The position numbers and the translations under genes are program-made. The notes beneath the pieces are model-generated. The model saw only the letters and a program-made list of their open reading frames with translations, had not been told where the DNA came from and made no database searches. From Hybos culiciformis (taxonomy: Eukaryota > Arthropoda > Insecta > Diptera > Hybotidae), in contig OZ023275.1 in the NCBI GenBank assembly GCA_964007475.1, positions 5,642,001-5,706,000 of the forward strand: DNA of 64,000 nt, given 5' to 3'. Positions 38,220 through 49,566 of this stretch are shown one piece after another (the first letter of the stretch is position 1; each line of letters begins with the position of its first letter).

Positions 38220-39219
38220 AAAATCTTAAATACCATTATTTAACCAAATCAAATTCATTTTTCATATTAAATTAATATTTTTATTATTATGTAAATTTAT
38301 AATTCAAAATTATAGTTATATGTACTAGTTATTTTCCATTTGGTGAAGGAAAATTTTAAATTAAAATTTATTTTTTCGTAACAATTCGAATTTCTATGGT
38401 TTATGTCAATTTATAAACTTCATAAATTCTTATAAATTGAGCTAATCATAAAACATAAATCGTTATAGTTATTATATTATTCAAAAACAAAAATTTCATA
38501 AGCTTAAAATATTTTGTTTTAAATTATCGCATTTTATTATACTGTGAAAATTGCTTAGTTATGCAACGTTAGATTTACATTTTTGAAATTTATTCATTTG
38601 AATCTATATGTTTTATTTTCCAGTATATTTAATGAATAAATTAATAATAATGATAATAAAACATATTGAATCAATTATTGTTTAAGGATTATTATGTTTT
38701 TTATAATATATATGATATGATAAAAGTTGAATTGTTGTCTTTTACACTCTTCATGATAAAACTGAAGTGTTTTTTATTTTTTGACATTTGATTGTCAGAA
38801 ATCATGTTTTTATTTATATATGAGGTACATTTTTTGTGAAGGGAAAAATATAAACAAATTGTGATACTTAAATTATTAACATGTAAATAGTAGGAATATA
38901 AAATTTAAGTGTGCACAAAAAGCTTATCATTTTAGAAACACATTTTTTAATTTGGAAAAATCTTAGGATTAGAACTATGGAAAAACACTTTCTAATTAGC
39001 TATGAAAAAAAAAAAAATAATAATAAAAAAAAAAAATTTGGATAGAAAGGGTGGAAGTACGTCGCAATATTTTATTGAATTTTATTCATACAAGTAAGAC
39101 TAGTTAGCCGATAAAACTGTGACTCATAAAATCTTAGCGAAGAATAATTTAAATTTTTTTTTTGTAAGAAATTAAAAAACTTTGAAAATAAAACACACAT
39201 AACGAACAAAAATCTAACA
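38220..39219. other. A+T-rich stretch, no gene seen
   Basis: Sequence right of the dimer insertion; poly-A tracts at about 39008-39040. Nothing else recognised. Confidence 0.4.
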
Positions 39220-40536
39220 TTATTCGTTTTTGAAATGAGACATCTTCAAATAACGATGTCTTGAATCATTTTTATGAAGTTCAATATTTTTTATTTTAGC
39301 TTCATTAAATAATTTTAAATTCGTATAAATTTTAATAAAGGCTTTGATAACTAATAATTTATAATTCTCGGAATCATTTAAAATTCGTGGAAGATTTTTA
39401 AAAGTTAATAAAATTCTGTCAAAATCTAAATTATTTAAAATAAAATTTGAAATTTAAAAAAAAATATTTTTTTGAAATAACTCATTTTTTGAGCGTAATA
39501 CCTTGTTCGCACTTCAACATTTATCCGGATAAATAAGTGGAAATTTCCACTTTCTGAAACTACCGTTCGCACTTTAGAAGTGGAAAAAATTTGACGGTTC
39601 TAGAAAAAATATAAATAAATTTATTTTTTTTTGATATGAATTTTCAAAAATCTGAAGTTCATAAATAATTTTAGAATTAAATTTCACTTTTTTTGATATT
39701 TTGACACAAAATAAACGGTGTCAACCGTACCAAATATATCAAAAAGTAGCTAAAAGGAACTAGCTAAGTGGAAAAATAACTGGAAATTAAAATATCCGGA
39801 AAAAGTTTTTGTATGATAATATCCACAAAGTTTCCGGAAAACTCGAAATATCCGGAAAAATATTGAAGTGCGAACAAGGTTTGAGGTAGCTAAAATTTGT
39901 TCTATTTGCTTAGCTAATTTAACAAAATCTTTCCTTGGATTTCTCAGATGAAATTTGGTTTTATTGGCAATAAATAATGACTCATATTTTTCTTCAAGTT
40001 CAATAAGGTTCTTACATGTATCACATTTTAAATTTTGTATCAATTTATTTTCACTCCAACCAGTCATGTATTTGATAGCATCAAAATATGAGTTATCAAT
40101 ATAGAGATTTTTCACTCCTGGTTCCAGGAAATACTTATCAGTTATATTTTTATTTACTACTACATTTAATGATTTGTGCCTATATGGCACTGTTAAAATT
40201 TTTGGTGGATTTAATTCTTTAGAAATTGCTGAAATTGAAGCTTCGCTTTCATTTCTAACAAGCAATTTTTTGAACGCATTTTCAAATTGACTTGCAGTTG
40301 GATTATCGTTGCTTCCTCCCCGCTGCCTAATTTTTGAAAAATAAGTCTGTCTCTAGATAGTCCTGCGAAAAATTATGTGTAAGGATGTACTTTAACTCCT
40401 TTTTTTCTTGTACATAAAATTTGAAAATTTCAACAAAATTTGGCATTGCAATAATAAATGCCTTACATCCAGTTTGATTTCGCGAAACAATTAATTTTTG
40501 ACTTAGAAAATTTAGATTTCCATGATTTATTTACCG
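39220..40536 (-). pseudogene. P-superfamily (THAP9-like) transposase relic, C-terminal part
   Basis: Seen on the minus strand: an open stretch reading SRNQTGCKAFIIAMPNFVEI then EKKELKYILTHNFSQDYLE, a one-base frameshift near 40335, then IRQRGGSNDNPTASQFENAF and KLLVRNESEASISAISKE, then YFDAIKYMTGWSENKL and KCDTCKNLIELEEKYES. It continues to about 39890, is split by a MITE (39500-39880), and resumes at 39453 with ILNNLDFDRILLTFKNLPRI up to KMSHFKNE and TAA at 39222-39220. Known: the order tight-GxK, LKYILT-FSQDxLE, IRxRGGxxxNPTxxQF, CDxC is typical of the C-terminal half of P-element/THAP9-like transposases. Missing: the THAP domain and N-terminal catalytic half; an in-frame stop precedes 40536. 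It is dead: 5'-truncated, frameshifted and interrupted. Confidence 0.82.
39500..39880. mobile_element. 381-bp MITE inserted in the P-type transposase relic
   Basis: Seen: TIRs accttgttcgcacttcaa at 39500 and the complement ttgaagtgcgaacaaggt ending 39880, with further inverted similarity (atccgga/tccggat). Internally cgttcgcacttta near 39562 echoes the TIR, and aagtggaaatttccacttt (39537) is palindromic. It interrupts the transposase reading frame. No clean target duplication is visible, so superfamily is open. No coding capacity. Confidence 0.82.
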
Positions 40537-41510
40537 TTATGTTCAAATATCATTTAAAAATAACGAGAGCCATATTTTCTGTGATTGGCGCGGCGCGAAG
40601 AACGGCTCGAATAACGGCGCGATGAGCGAGTCATTAATTGTAAGCAATTAAATAATATAGTCGGCTGTATATTTTAATAAATTGAAGCTTACATATACCC
40701 TTTTTAGACAAATAAAAAAATTTTTTTTTAGTTTTTTTTTTTTTCATTCACAACAACAATTTCAATACATTTTTCCTAGAAGTGTTTTTCCATATATATA
40801 TATAATTCTAGTTCCTATGGGAAAAATGTATAATTTTTTTTATTTTAATGTATTAAATTTTAAATTAGGAAATAGGATAATATTTTTTTTATTATAAACG
40901 TAAATAAATTAGTTGAGTTTAAACAAGACAATAGAAAAGAGAAGAAATTCGTGGCCAACACTGAGTTCAAGCTTTTTTCTATACATAGTATTTGAAATGT
41001 TGTCAGAATAATATTGATCTAAATCAAACCACAGTTATTTTGAAAAAATTTCATACTCAAAATTGATCTTTTATTTTATTTGAAAATAGTTCACTGCTCT
41101 ATGTTTAAATATTCGTATTCACTATTTATTGAACTATATTTTCCGGTTCCAAATAATTAAGTAACTATTTTAATTAATATTTAAGTAAGATTATATTATA
41201 TGATTATTAATTATTTTTATTAATTTATTATTAATTAAATAAATATTTTTACAACTATATACTTTATTTGTACGATTAATTTAAATTAATTTTTATTTTG
41301 TTTAAATATACTATACGTAAGCACGCATAATTGTTTATATAATTTATTAAATTTTAATTAATAAAACTCACTTTTATATATAACCAGGCAATAATATGTA
41401 CATGCATAAGGGTTTCCATTCCATACATTTCCAAACTATTCACTTTTACATTCCAACAGTTCTAATTTTTTTTTTATAGAAATATTAAATTGTCAGAACC
41501 TTCATATATA
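40537..41510. other. A+T-rich stretch with one G+C-rich patch
   Basis: At 40585-40635 a G+C-rich patch (ggcgcggcgcgaagaacggc, then cggcgcgatgagcgagtc) lies just upstream of the P-type relic and may be the lost end of that element. The remainder is A+T-rich with no gene. Confidence 0.4.
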
Positions 41511-42270
41511 CACAGAAAAAAATTTGCTCGTACTCATTACGTCAAAAAAGTTCGTTAATGACATTCTCGTTAAGATAACGAAAAATAATGAATAATTACG
41601 TTTTTGTAACGTAAATTTCGTTTATTTTCTTATTACGAACATTTTTTTCATTTTTAGTACTCGTTAAAAAAGTTCGTTATCGTTAAATACGGGAAACAAA
41701 AATTTCAATCCATACAGAACTTATATTTTCCATTTTACACATAGACGTAAATGTAGTTCATAGCTCAGTGGCAGAGTTGATGGATTGCAATGTTTAGGAC
41801 AGTGGTTCGAATCTACAAGCGGGCATAAAAAAAATTATTAAAAATTTAATTTAAAAAATTTAAAAAATTTAAAAAATAAATAAAAAAAATAGAAACCATA
41901 AATAAAAAAAATTAATAAATAAAAAAAAATAAATAAAATAAAAAAAAAAACTTAAAAAAATAAAAAAAAAAATAAAAAAAAATAAAAAAAAAAATGAAAA
42001 AAAAAAAAAAAAAATAAATAAATAAATAAAAATAAATAAATAAAAAATTAAATAAATAATAAAAAAAATGTTGTCTAGTAAATTTTTTTTTTCGTATTTG
42101 CGGTGTTTTTGCTGAAGAATTTGAAAGGTTTTTGGTTTTGGGGTATAACGAACTTTTTTAACGAACTACGAGCTTTTTTCAACGAAATGTTCGTTGTAGC
42201 CAAAATAACGAATTTTTCGTTGATTTTAACGAATTATTTAGTTATTAGTACGAGCAAATTTTTTTCTGTG
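41511..42270. mobile_element. TTCGTTA-rich TIR element with a tRNA-derived insert
   Basis: Seen: perfect 24-bp TIRs (cacagaaaaaaatttgctcg at 41511; complement ending 42270), with TA on both sides (41509-41510, 42271-42272). A second perfect inverted pair, tcgttaaaaaagttcgttat, lies at 41661-41680 and as its complement at 42145-42164. The arms between are dense in ttcgtta/taacgaa, so the TIRs are really about 125-180 bp and degenerate. The middle holds a tRNA-like segment and an A-rich tail. No transposase. TA flanks suggest a TA-targeting superfamily, but TA is part of the palindrome and is weak evidence in such DNA. Confidence 0.83.
41747..42069 (+). repeat. tRNA-derived, A-tailed SINE-like segment inside the TIR element
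   Basis: Seen: a perfect Pol III A box (tagctcagtgg at 41761) and B box (ggttcgaatct at 41804) sit 43 nt apart, as in a tRNA. The D-arm and T-arm pairings are partly kept; the anticodon arm is decayed (loop attgcaa, which would read TGC) and the acceptor stem does not pair. About 240 bp of A-rich (AAAT)n-like sequence follows at 41826-42069. Inference: a SINE, or a retroposed tRNA, that landed in the TIR element or was captured by it. It is not a functional tRNA. Confidence 0.6.
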
Positions 42271-42272
42271 TA

Positions 42273-44153
42273 CCCATTGTTGTGATTTTAAATGTATATC
42301 GCTTAATCAAGTCGAATACTTTTAACGATTTATACATAAGAAATACACCTAAAACCGTTTAATTCAAAAATAAAAATATTTAACGACCTAACCACAGCAA
42401 AAAAAATATTTTGATCAAATAAAAATTCAATGATAAGTTTTAAAAATTTTATAAGCGAATTAAATTGGCTCACCACAGAAACCAATTTTACATATAAATT
42501 AAATTTTATTTTTTTTAAAGCTTAATGAAATTTTACGTTATTTACAATATTTATCGTTTCCCAAAATTTGAAAACAGTGTTGATTTACAAATAAAATTTA
42601 TTTTTTATTTATTTATAGCCATTGTATAAAAATGTATGCGAGAGTAAAATTCGTGCAGAAGGTTTGCTAGTTCCAGTTTTAAGTACTTTATAGACAACGG
42701 AAGCATGATCGGGTAACAAATTAGATCATTAACATTAACATTAACTACATGGTTAAAAAAAAATTACGAAAAATATTGGTTCACTGAGAAATTTTTATTA
42801 AAGTTTGAACATTATTTTTTATAATTAATTTACTCGTAAACTTTTTTTTTCTTTATTTAATTTAAAAAATCTAACTATAATTAAAAGATAAAATTTTAAT
42901 TCAATTATTATAATGGTATTGTTTTTCGTTATTTTATTATTATTTTGTAAATATTTTCGTTTTTATTTTTTTATGGCAAACCATTACACGGAGTTGGATC
43001 GATGTAAAATGCCAATATATTCAATACAACAAAATGTTAATAACTAAATAATTTACTCACGAAGTTATTTTTTGCTAAAAACAAAATAAATATAAATAAA
43101 AATTTCCGCCTAATTTATTTATTGAAATAATATGTACATTATATATTATATATTTTTTTTTTGAAATTTTTTTTAAAGTGGTTAACCGTGTAAATGAAAA
43201 AAAAAATTTCGGTTTATGTAATATTGTACATAATTATTTAAATTATTTATTATAAAATTTAAATTTCTTCATAAAATTAATTGGGAACATAAAAGTAATT
43301 TTTTTTTTGAATCGAATACAACTCATCATGAATTAAAATTTTAATAAATTTAGGAGCTCTGCTAATGCTAAATAACTAATATGATGCTTCAATAGTTAAG
43401 TTATTAAGGATTTCAAGATACAATTCATTCAATATTTATTTTTCAGAATATTATAAGATTTTTCTTATTTAAGATAATAGTGCACAATGATTTTAAGAAG
43501 CTAAAGAAGACTGATTATTATATTTATGTTCAAAATAAATGAATTTGTATTAGTTAAGTAGAGTTTTTTTTTTAATCATCACAATAATTCAATGTGAAGT
43601 ATATAGTATTTATAGTTGCTTGGTTATCGTACTTATAATAATCTTCTTATATTTTCAGATTTAGATTGTTCATATTTTCTCAAAAATATGGATAAAATAA
43701 TGAATTTTTCATATAGTTTTGTCATACAATCCAACTTATTACTCAATTATATATTAGATAAGCATAAATATTCCTTTAAATAAAAATATTTTTCGCCTCT
43801 GATGTATATGAATCAACAATGAAAGGATATTAGCATTACATATTAAAGAAAATAACGATTAAATTCTTTTTTTTAAAATAAGTACTAAGCCGTCCTTAAT
43901 TTTTTTCAGTAAAATATAATCATTATCTATAATATTAGAGTTTCTGAAAAAAAGACATCCCAAACAACGTCTAAGTATTATTCTATAATTTTCTATAAGA
44001 ATATTTTTAAATAAATTTTTCAAGACCCTGACACCGGTATGCGAGGACGTTCTATAAATGTCTTAGAAACGGAATATTGAAGCTAAAAACTATAAAATAA
44101 CTAACTTTCATAATGTGAATATGAAAGAACGACTTGGCAACTCAAATAGTTTT
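42273..44153. other. A+T-rich stretch, no gene seen
   Basis: Homopolymer-rich A+T DNA; no gene or bounded repeat recognised. Confidence 0.4.
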
Positions 44154-44222
44154 AGATCGGCCGTCATGGTGTAGTGATATTGCCCTTATCCTTCGGTCAA
44201 GGGTTCTATTCCCATATCGGAC
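44154..44222 (+). repeat. tRNA-like segment, possible SINE head
   Basis: Seen: gatcggccgtcatggtgtag begins a segment with an A-box-like tggtgtagtga (44167) and a B-box match ggttctattcc (44202), separated by 35 nt. The T arm agggttctattccc can pair, but the acceptor ends do not, so this is not a working tRNA. T-rich sequence follows. Inference: a tRNA pseudogene or the 5' part of a tRNA-derived SINE. Confidence 0.45.
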
Positions 44223-47031
44223 TCGAATTTGTTTTAGTTTTTATTTTATCAATTTATCAACTTGAATTAAGTGTTTGTGTTGTTGTTTTTGTTGTGGAAA
44301 TTGTATTTTACTCCTCAGTTCGGTATGGGATAAAATTTTTTATGGGTAACTTCATTTTGAAGTACAGCAAAATTACAGAATTTTTATTTGCAAACTTTCT
44401 TATTATTATTATTGTTATTGAATTGTTTATCTTGTGAACTTTGTGTAAACTCTTGTTTATCGCAGACAGTAAACATGCTCTTTTTCAATCATTTTCTTTA
44501 TATTTAAAAGGTAAAGTTTAGTTAGTATGTATATTGAAATCATGTAAAAATGTACATAAATGAGAAATATCTATCTTGAACATTATGTTGAAAATAAAAG
44601 AAAAAAAAAATCGAAAATAAATAGAATAATTCAATTTGATTTAACTGTTTATTTTTAAATTTAAATAACAAAAAAAATAAAAAGTAAAAATACAAGGTAC
44701 ACAATCGGATCTTAGAAAAACTAAAAAATATAAAAGGATTCAAAAAATGTGATGGAAAAAAAATTACAAATAGCATTTATTTTTTTAATATTATTTTGAA
44801 ATTTGACAATATTTAGCAAATTTATTATTCATTTTAACTTCCAATTAATTTCCATATTTGTTTCTGAAATGTTTCTTCAAATTATGATTTCGGAGTCTCA
44901 CGATGTTCTAATTGTGTTCGAAACTCGAAGTGTTTTGAAATGGAAACATACTTAAATATAAAACAGGATATTTTAATTTTGTCACACCAATTTCAAAAAC
45001 ATCAGAAACCACACATCTTCGAATGAATTAAAAATTAATATTTTTTTGTGTTTGATATTTTTATTTTTACTTTGATTTTAATACCGCTCTATGAAATGGT
45101 TATTTAAACATTTAATAAATCGTTCGGGTTCCTTAAAAAACAACTTCAAATAAATATTTCATTAATAATAATATCTATATGGCTATAATATAACTTTTTG
45201 TATTACAATTTGAAATAGTTAGTAATTTATGCAATGTTTACGTAAATTGAAAAGACAAGGGTTTCTGTTTCTCTAATATACAAACTTTACAAAAAAAACA
45301 TTCAGTTAATATTATTTTTAATCAATTCCAATTTAACTTCTTTAATATTTTATCATGCTGCATGTGAAAATTTTTTCGCACTTAAACAGTGTTTAAATGT
45401 GGACAAACGGCTGTTGGTAAATGATTAATGTTATATACCAGCAATATATTAAATTATTATGAATCTGAACTATCAATATAAATTTTATAAAATGACTGAT
45501 ATTTACTTCCTTTGGAAAAATTTCTCAGTGTGTTTTGTCTAATTCTGGGCAACAAATATAATCAATTCGAATTATTCTGCTTTCTTTCTCAAGTAGTTAA
45601 TCCTGCAGCAGCAGACGGCAGGTCTGGGGTATTTTCATGATAATCAAATTATGTATTATTTGAGTACAGGCAGCTTGAAAAGTAATACCATATTTGCAAT
45701 ATTTTTAATTTCAATATTACTTTAATCATTTTGTTCTCCACTTAATGTAATAAAGTTTATTACATTAAAAAACCAGACACTAAGTGATGGAACGAACATA
45801 ACAACGTACATATAATAAAAGAAAAACTCTCTTGATGATTTATGCCGAAGTAAACAAATAATATAACTCAAAATGACTTAATTATATTAGAAGAATAAAA
45901 TCAAAAATTGTTTTCTTGACCCCAGAGGTGGAAATATGAGTGTGTTTATATAAAATAATAAAACATTATGTGCATGCACTAATGACCTTAACATGATGCA
46001 TTTTCATAGCTAAAAGATTTATGAAAATTTCTTGCATCAGGTGGATTGGGTATATGTGCAATATTTCGAAAACATTATAATTTAAAGTTTTTAACATTAA
46101 ATTAAATATAGTTTTCAGTTTGTTTAGAAATACAGTTTTTTTTCAATGTTTACATAATTATTGTAAATATATTAGAAACAAGTGTATTATGTATGTGAAA
46201 ACTATAAAACGAATTAAATTATTTATTAATGATTATTTATATGCAATAAATGAAGCCCAAAGGTGATCTGGATTACATGTATAATTAAATCATCGTCAGA
46301 ATATGTGTTTACAGGAAAAAAATAAAATTTATGTTATTTAATGGAAATTTTAATGTGCTTTACATGAATTTAATTTGGAATTGATTTTTGTTTTGAAAAC
46401 ATAATATTTTGTCGAGATATAGAATTGAATCATATTAAATTTACGGCTATTATTAATTAAAAACAATATTAAAAAATGTATATGACCAATTCCTGATGTG
46501 CAAATAATCCAGCAAGGTTACTAAATATTATTAGTCAAGATACAATGTTGGTGATACATGCTTATGATTCAAAAGTGTTTCTTTCACAGACCATTTTAAA
46601 GCCAAATTTTAAAACAATTCAACATTTACTTCTGAAAAAAAAATAATAATAATAATTTTCACATTGATAATTTTTATGTTGATCATCCCGATTCATCCTT
46701 AAAAAAAAAAATGAAAAAATGCTAAATTATTTTCCTTTTGAGAATTAGATAAAGTTTATATTTTTGTTGTAAAACATGTAGGAAAATTTATTTATGCTTA
46801 CGGTTATTTTTATTTTATAAAGTTGTATCTTTTAGTTATATTTTTATATAAATTTATAGTTGAAAATGATAAAAATGATAAAAAGGAAAATCCTTAAAAG
46901 GTGTTATGAATATGAATATCAAAATATTTCTGACGTTAAAGTATAAGACTTTATTAACTTAATTCAATATATTTTAAGATTTTTAGCATAATTATTAAAT
47001 AAAATGAGAAATAAAAATTTATGCTGCTTTG
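44223..47031. other. A+T-rich stretch with one perfect hairpin
   Basis: At 45743-45767 taatgtaataaa and its complement flank a single g, a perfect 12-bp hairpin. A G+C-richer patch at about 45602-45632 (cctgcagcagcagacggcag) is unassigned. No gene seen. Confidence 0.45.
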
Positions 47032-47452
47032 TAGTAGATTACAACACATGTTAAGAAAATTTCTTATTACAACGAGTTGTGTATACAGAAAAACACATAG
47101 ACACGAGTCAATACTTATATCACGAGACCGTTAGGTCGAGCGATATAATATTGACAAGTGTCCATGTGTTTTTGTGTATCTACACAACGAGCTGTATGAC
47201 AAATTTTATTAACATGTTTTGTATACTGTTTTAATGTGCATGTGAGAGGTAGTTGCAATCAATACATTTGCAATGCAAAAAATAAACAAAAATTCAAAAT
47301 GAAGAAAGTAAATAAAATTTACTTAATACGGAGAATGTAAATAAAATTTACTTAATTATATAATTACATGTGTATTGACGCATGTAATATACCTTTTACC
47401 GAGCTAAATTTACGATTGTAAATACAACTTATCGATCACATGCACATTAAAA
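47032..47452 (+). mobile_element. single unit of the TA-flanked hairpin family, second subfamily
   Basis: Seen: from tagtagattacaacacatg to the inner terminus cattaaaa. It contains a hairpin (47070-47215: acacatagacacgagtcaat against attgacaagtgtccatgtg), the word gagaggtagttgcaa, a duplicated ataaaatttactta block, and tgtattgacgcatgtaat, all in the order seen in the units at 32731-38217 but clearly diverged. It is very similar to 54015-54455. Right after its inner terminus the sequence is A-rich and no TA pair is preserved. Confidence 0.8.
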
Positions 47453-48766
47453 AAATGTTCATTTAACTTTAAAAGTGTTGAAGTCATATTTATATCCTTC
47501 TTCCTTACAATTTCCTATTTTAATCTATTGGAAATATTTATCAATAATTTCTTAAGTATTTCAATTTGCATAAAGTTTTGATTGTAAAATTATATATTAT
47601 TGATCTTGTTCTATGTCCAACTACAATGTGTGGTATTACAGTTCCCATACGCATACCTAATAATTTCAAATATTTTTGGTTCAAAAATCATTGGGATTTG
47701 AATTATGGAGCCAATTTTCTAAATACTTCTCCGTTATAATAAAAATCTAATGTATACATACTCAGACTGATTTTATATTAGATTTTATTTCAGATTTTTC
47801 CAAAATTTTACTTAACAAACAATTTTTTGTTCATACATACCATATAAATTAAATGAAATCAAAAGTAAAAAAACTTTTTTAGACCAAAAGAAAAAGCGAT
47901 ATAAAATATGGTTGTGTATAGTAGATATCTATATATTTTTTTTCAATTTTCTTTTACCTATGATCACACAATGTGAATTTGTGTAATAGTTTTTATAGAA
48001 AAACCACATCATAAGATATTAAGAAACATATTAGGTTGTAAACCAACACCTTAAAAAAAATAAATAATAATAAAAAAAAATTTAAAAGCCTTAGAAAAGG
48101 ACAATTTTTAGGTGAAAAAAAAAGAAATAAACCATGAAACAAAAAAAATTTGGCAAGATTTTATGTACGTAAAGTTGCCAAAAAAAAAAAACATAAACCT
48201 AAACAAAAATGAAAATAAACAGGATTTTTATTTAATGACGTGTACGAATGTTTGAATTTAATATTTTTGTAGTGAAATAAAAATTTTTTCACGAATGTAA
48301 CACTTACATATTATATTATCCATTATTATTTTGTGAATTGTAATTGTCTTGTACAAGTTTTGAATAATAAAAAGAACAAATTTTGTGATACTCCTATATT
48401 TTATATATACCTAAGTATTTTTTTTTTTTTTTTGAAAAGATTTTAACATAATAAAAATTCATTCTATTTATATATATAAAGGAAGTAATTTTCAAAAGAA
48501 TTTTGGGTAAAAAAAAAAATTAAAGTCATTTAATATAATTCTATTGGAATGATAGTGCGATAAATATAGTGTATATTTATATACATTAATTTTACATTTA
48601 TGTTTGTTTTAAAATTTTAAAACAATACTTTTTTATGACACCATGAAGTTCTTCAAATTTTGAACATAAAATAATTTTACTAATTAATGTATTTTAAATT
48701 TTTTATTAGAAACTTTTCCTTAACTTCGATTGTTGTCCGTCAGAGGAAAATGTGGTGATTCATTTT
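47453..48766. other. A+T-rich stretch, no gene seen
   Basis: Poly-A and poly-T tracts, for example 48053-48200 and 48417-48434. No gene recognised. Confidence 0.4.
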
Positions 48767-49566
48767 TCTACTACTTCCCGATATCCGATGTTGCTAAAAT
48801 TTTGTACACACCTTCGTTTCTAAAGATAATACAATATGAATATAGTTTATTCAATACAATTAGTACAGGCAAATTGTCCAAAATAAACAAAAAAATTGCG
48901 AAGTGGCTGTAACTTGGTATAGACCTTTGAAAATGTATATATTTCAAGAAACCAAGGAGTCCCTAGCTAAAAAGAGTGTGCTGGAGTGGCCACGCTTGAC
49001 CCTTTGCGGCACATGTAAATAATATTATTTTGTATTTTTTTTTTTGTAAATTACTATCAATATAGACAAGTTTGGTAAATTTAGCATCCTAAGATCTTAA
49101 ATAATAAGGTGCATTACTATAATTTTGTTTCTATTAATAATATTGCTGAAATAAACAGAAAAATGCTGTTTTATTCGAATAAATTCGATTTCTCGAAAAA
49201 TATATTTTGGTTTTTAAAGTTTTATATTATAATACAATTGCCGAAAAAAAATTTTATGAAATTTTACCGCCCATTATTTGCCGCCCGACGCTCGAGCTTA
49301 GAGTGCCTATTTGTAAATCCATCATTGCTCCTAAGTTTTAAACAGTTTAAACATAATTATTTCGTGCTTAGATACATACAAAGTAATTGAAAAACTTGAT
49401 TGTCAAATACTGGGTCGAGCACACTATTGAATGCTTGGGACTCATCGGATTCTTCAAAAGAATGTGTTTGTGTATGAGTATAGAAAGTTGCAGATACTTC
49501 GCAATTTTTTTGTTTATTTGATGATTTTCGATTTAATTTGCCTGTACTAAATATAGTACAATACAA
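48767..49566. repeat. decayed repeat with an internal inverted duplication
   Basis: Seen: a copy of the minisatellite core (acttcccgatatccgatg, then gctaaaattttgtacac) at 48767-48812. Next, ttagtacaggcaaattg..aaaaaaattgcgaagt at about 48860-48912 recurs in reverse complement at about 49487-49550 with small indels. Between them is G+C-richer DNA (48951-49015 and 49270-49310, for example gccgcccgacgctcgagc). The flanking short open frames (STGKL...) read the two inverted copies. Inference: remnants of a mobile element in two orientations; family unknown. Confidence 0.5.
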
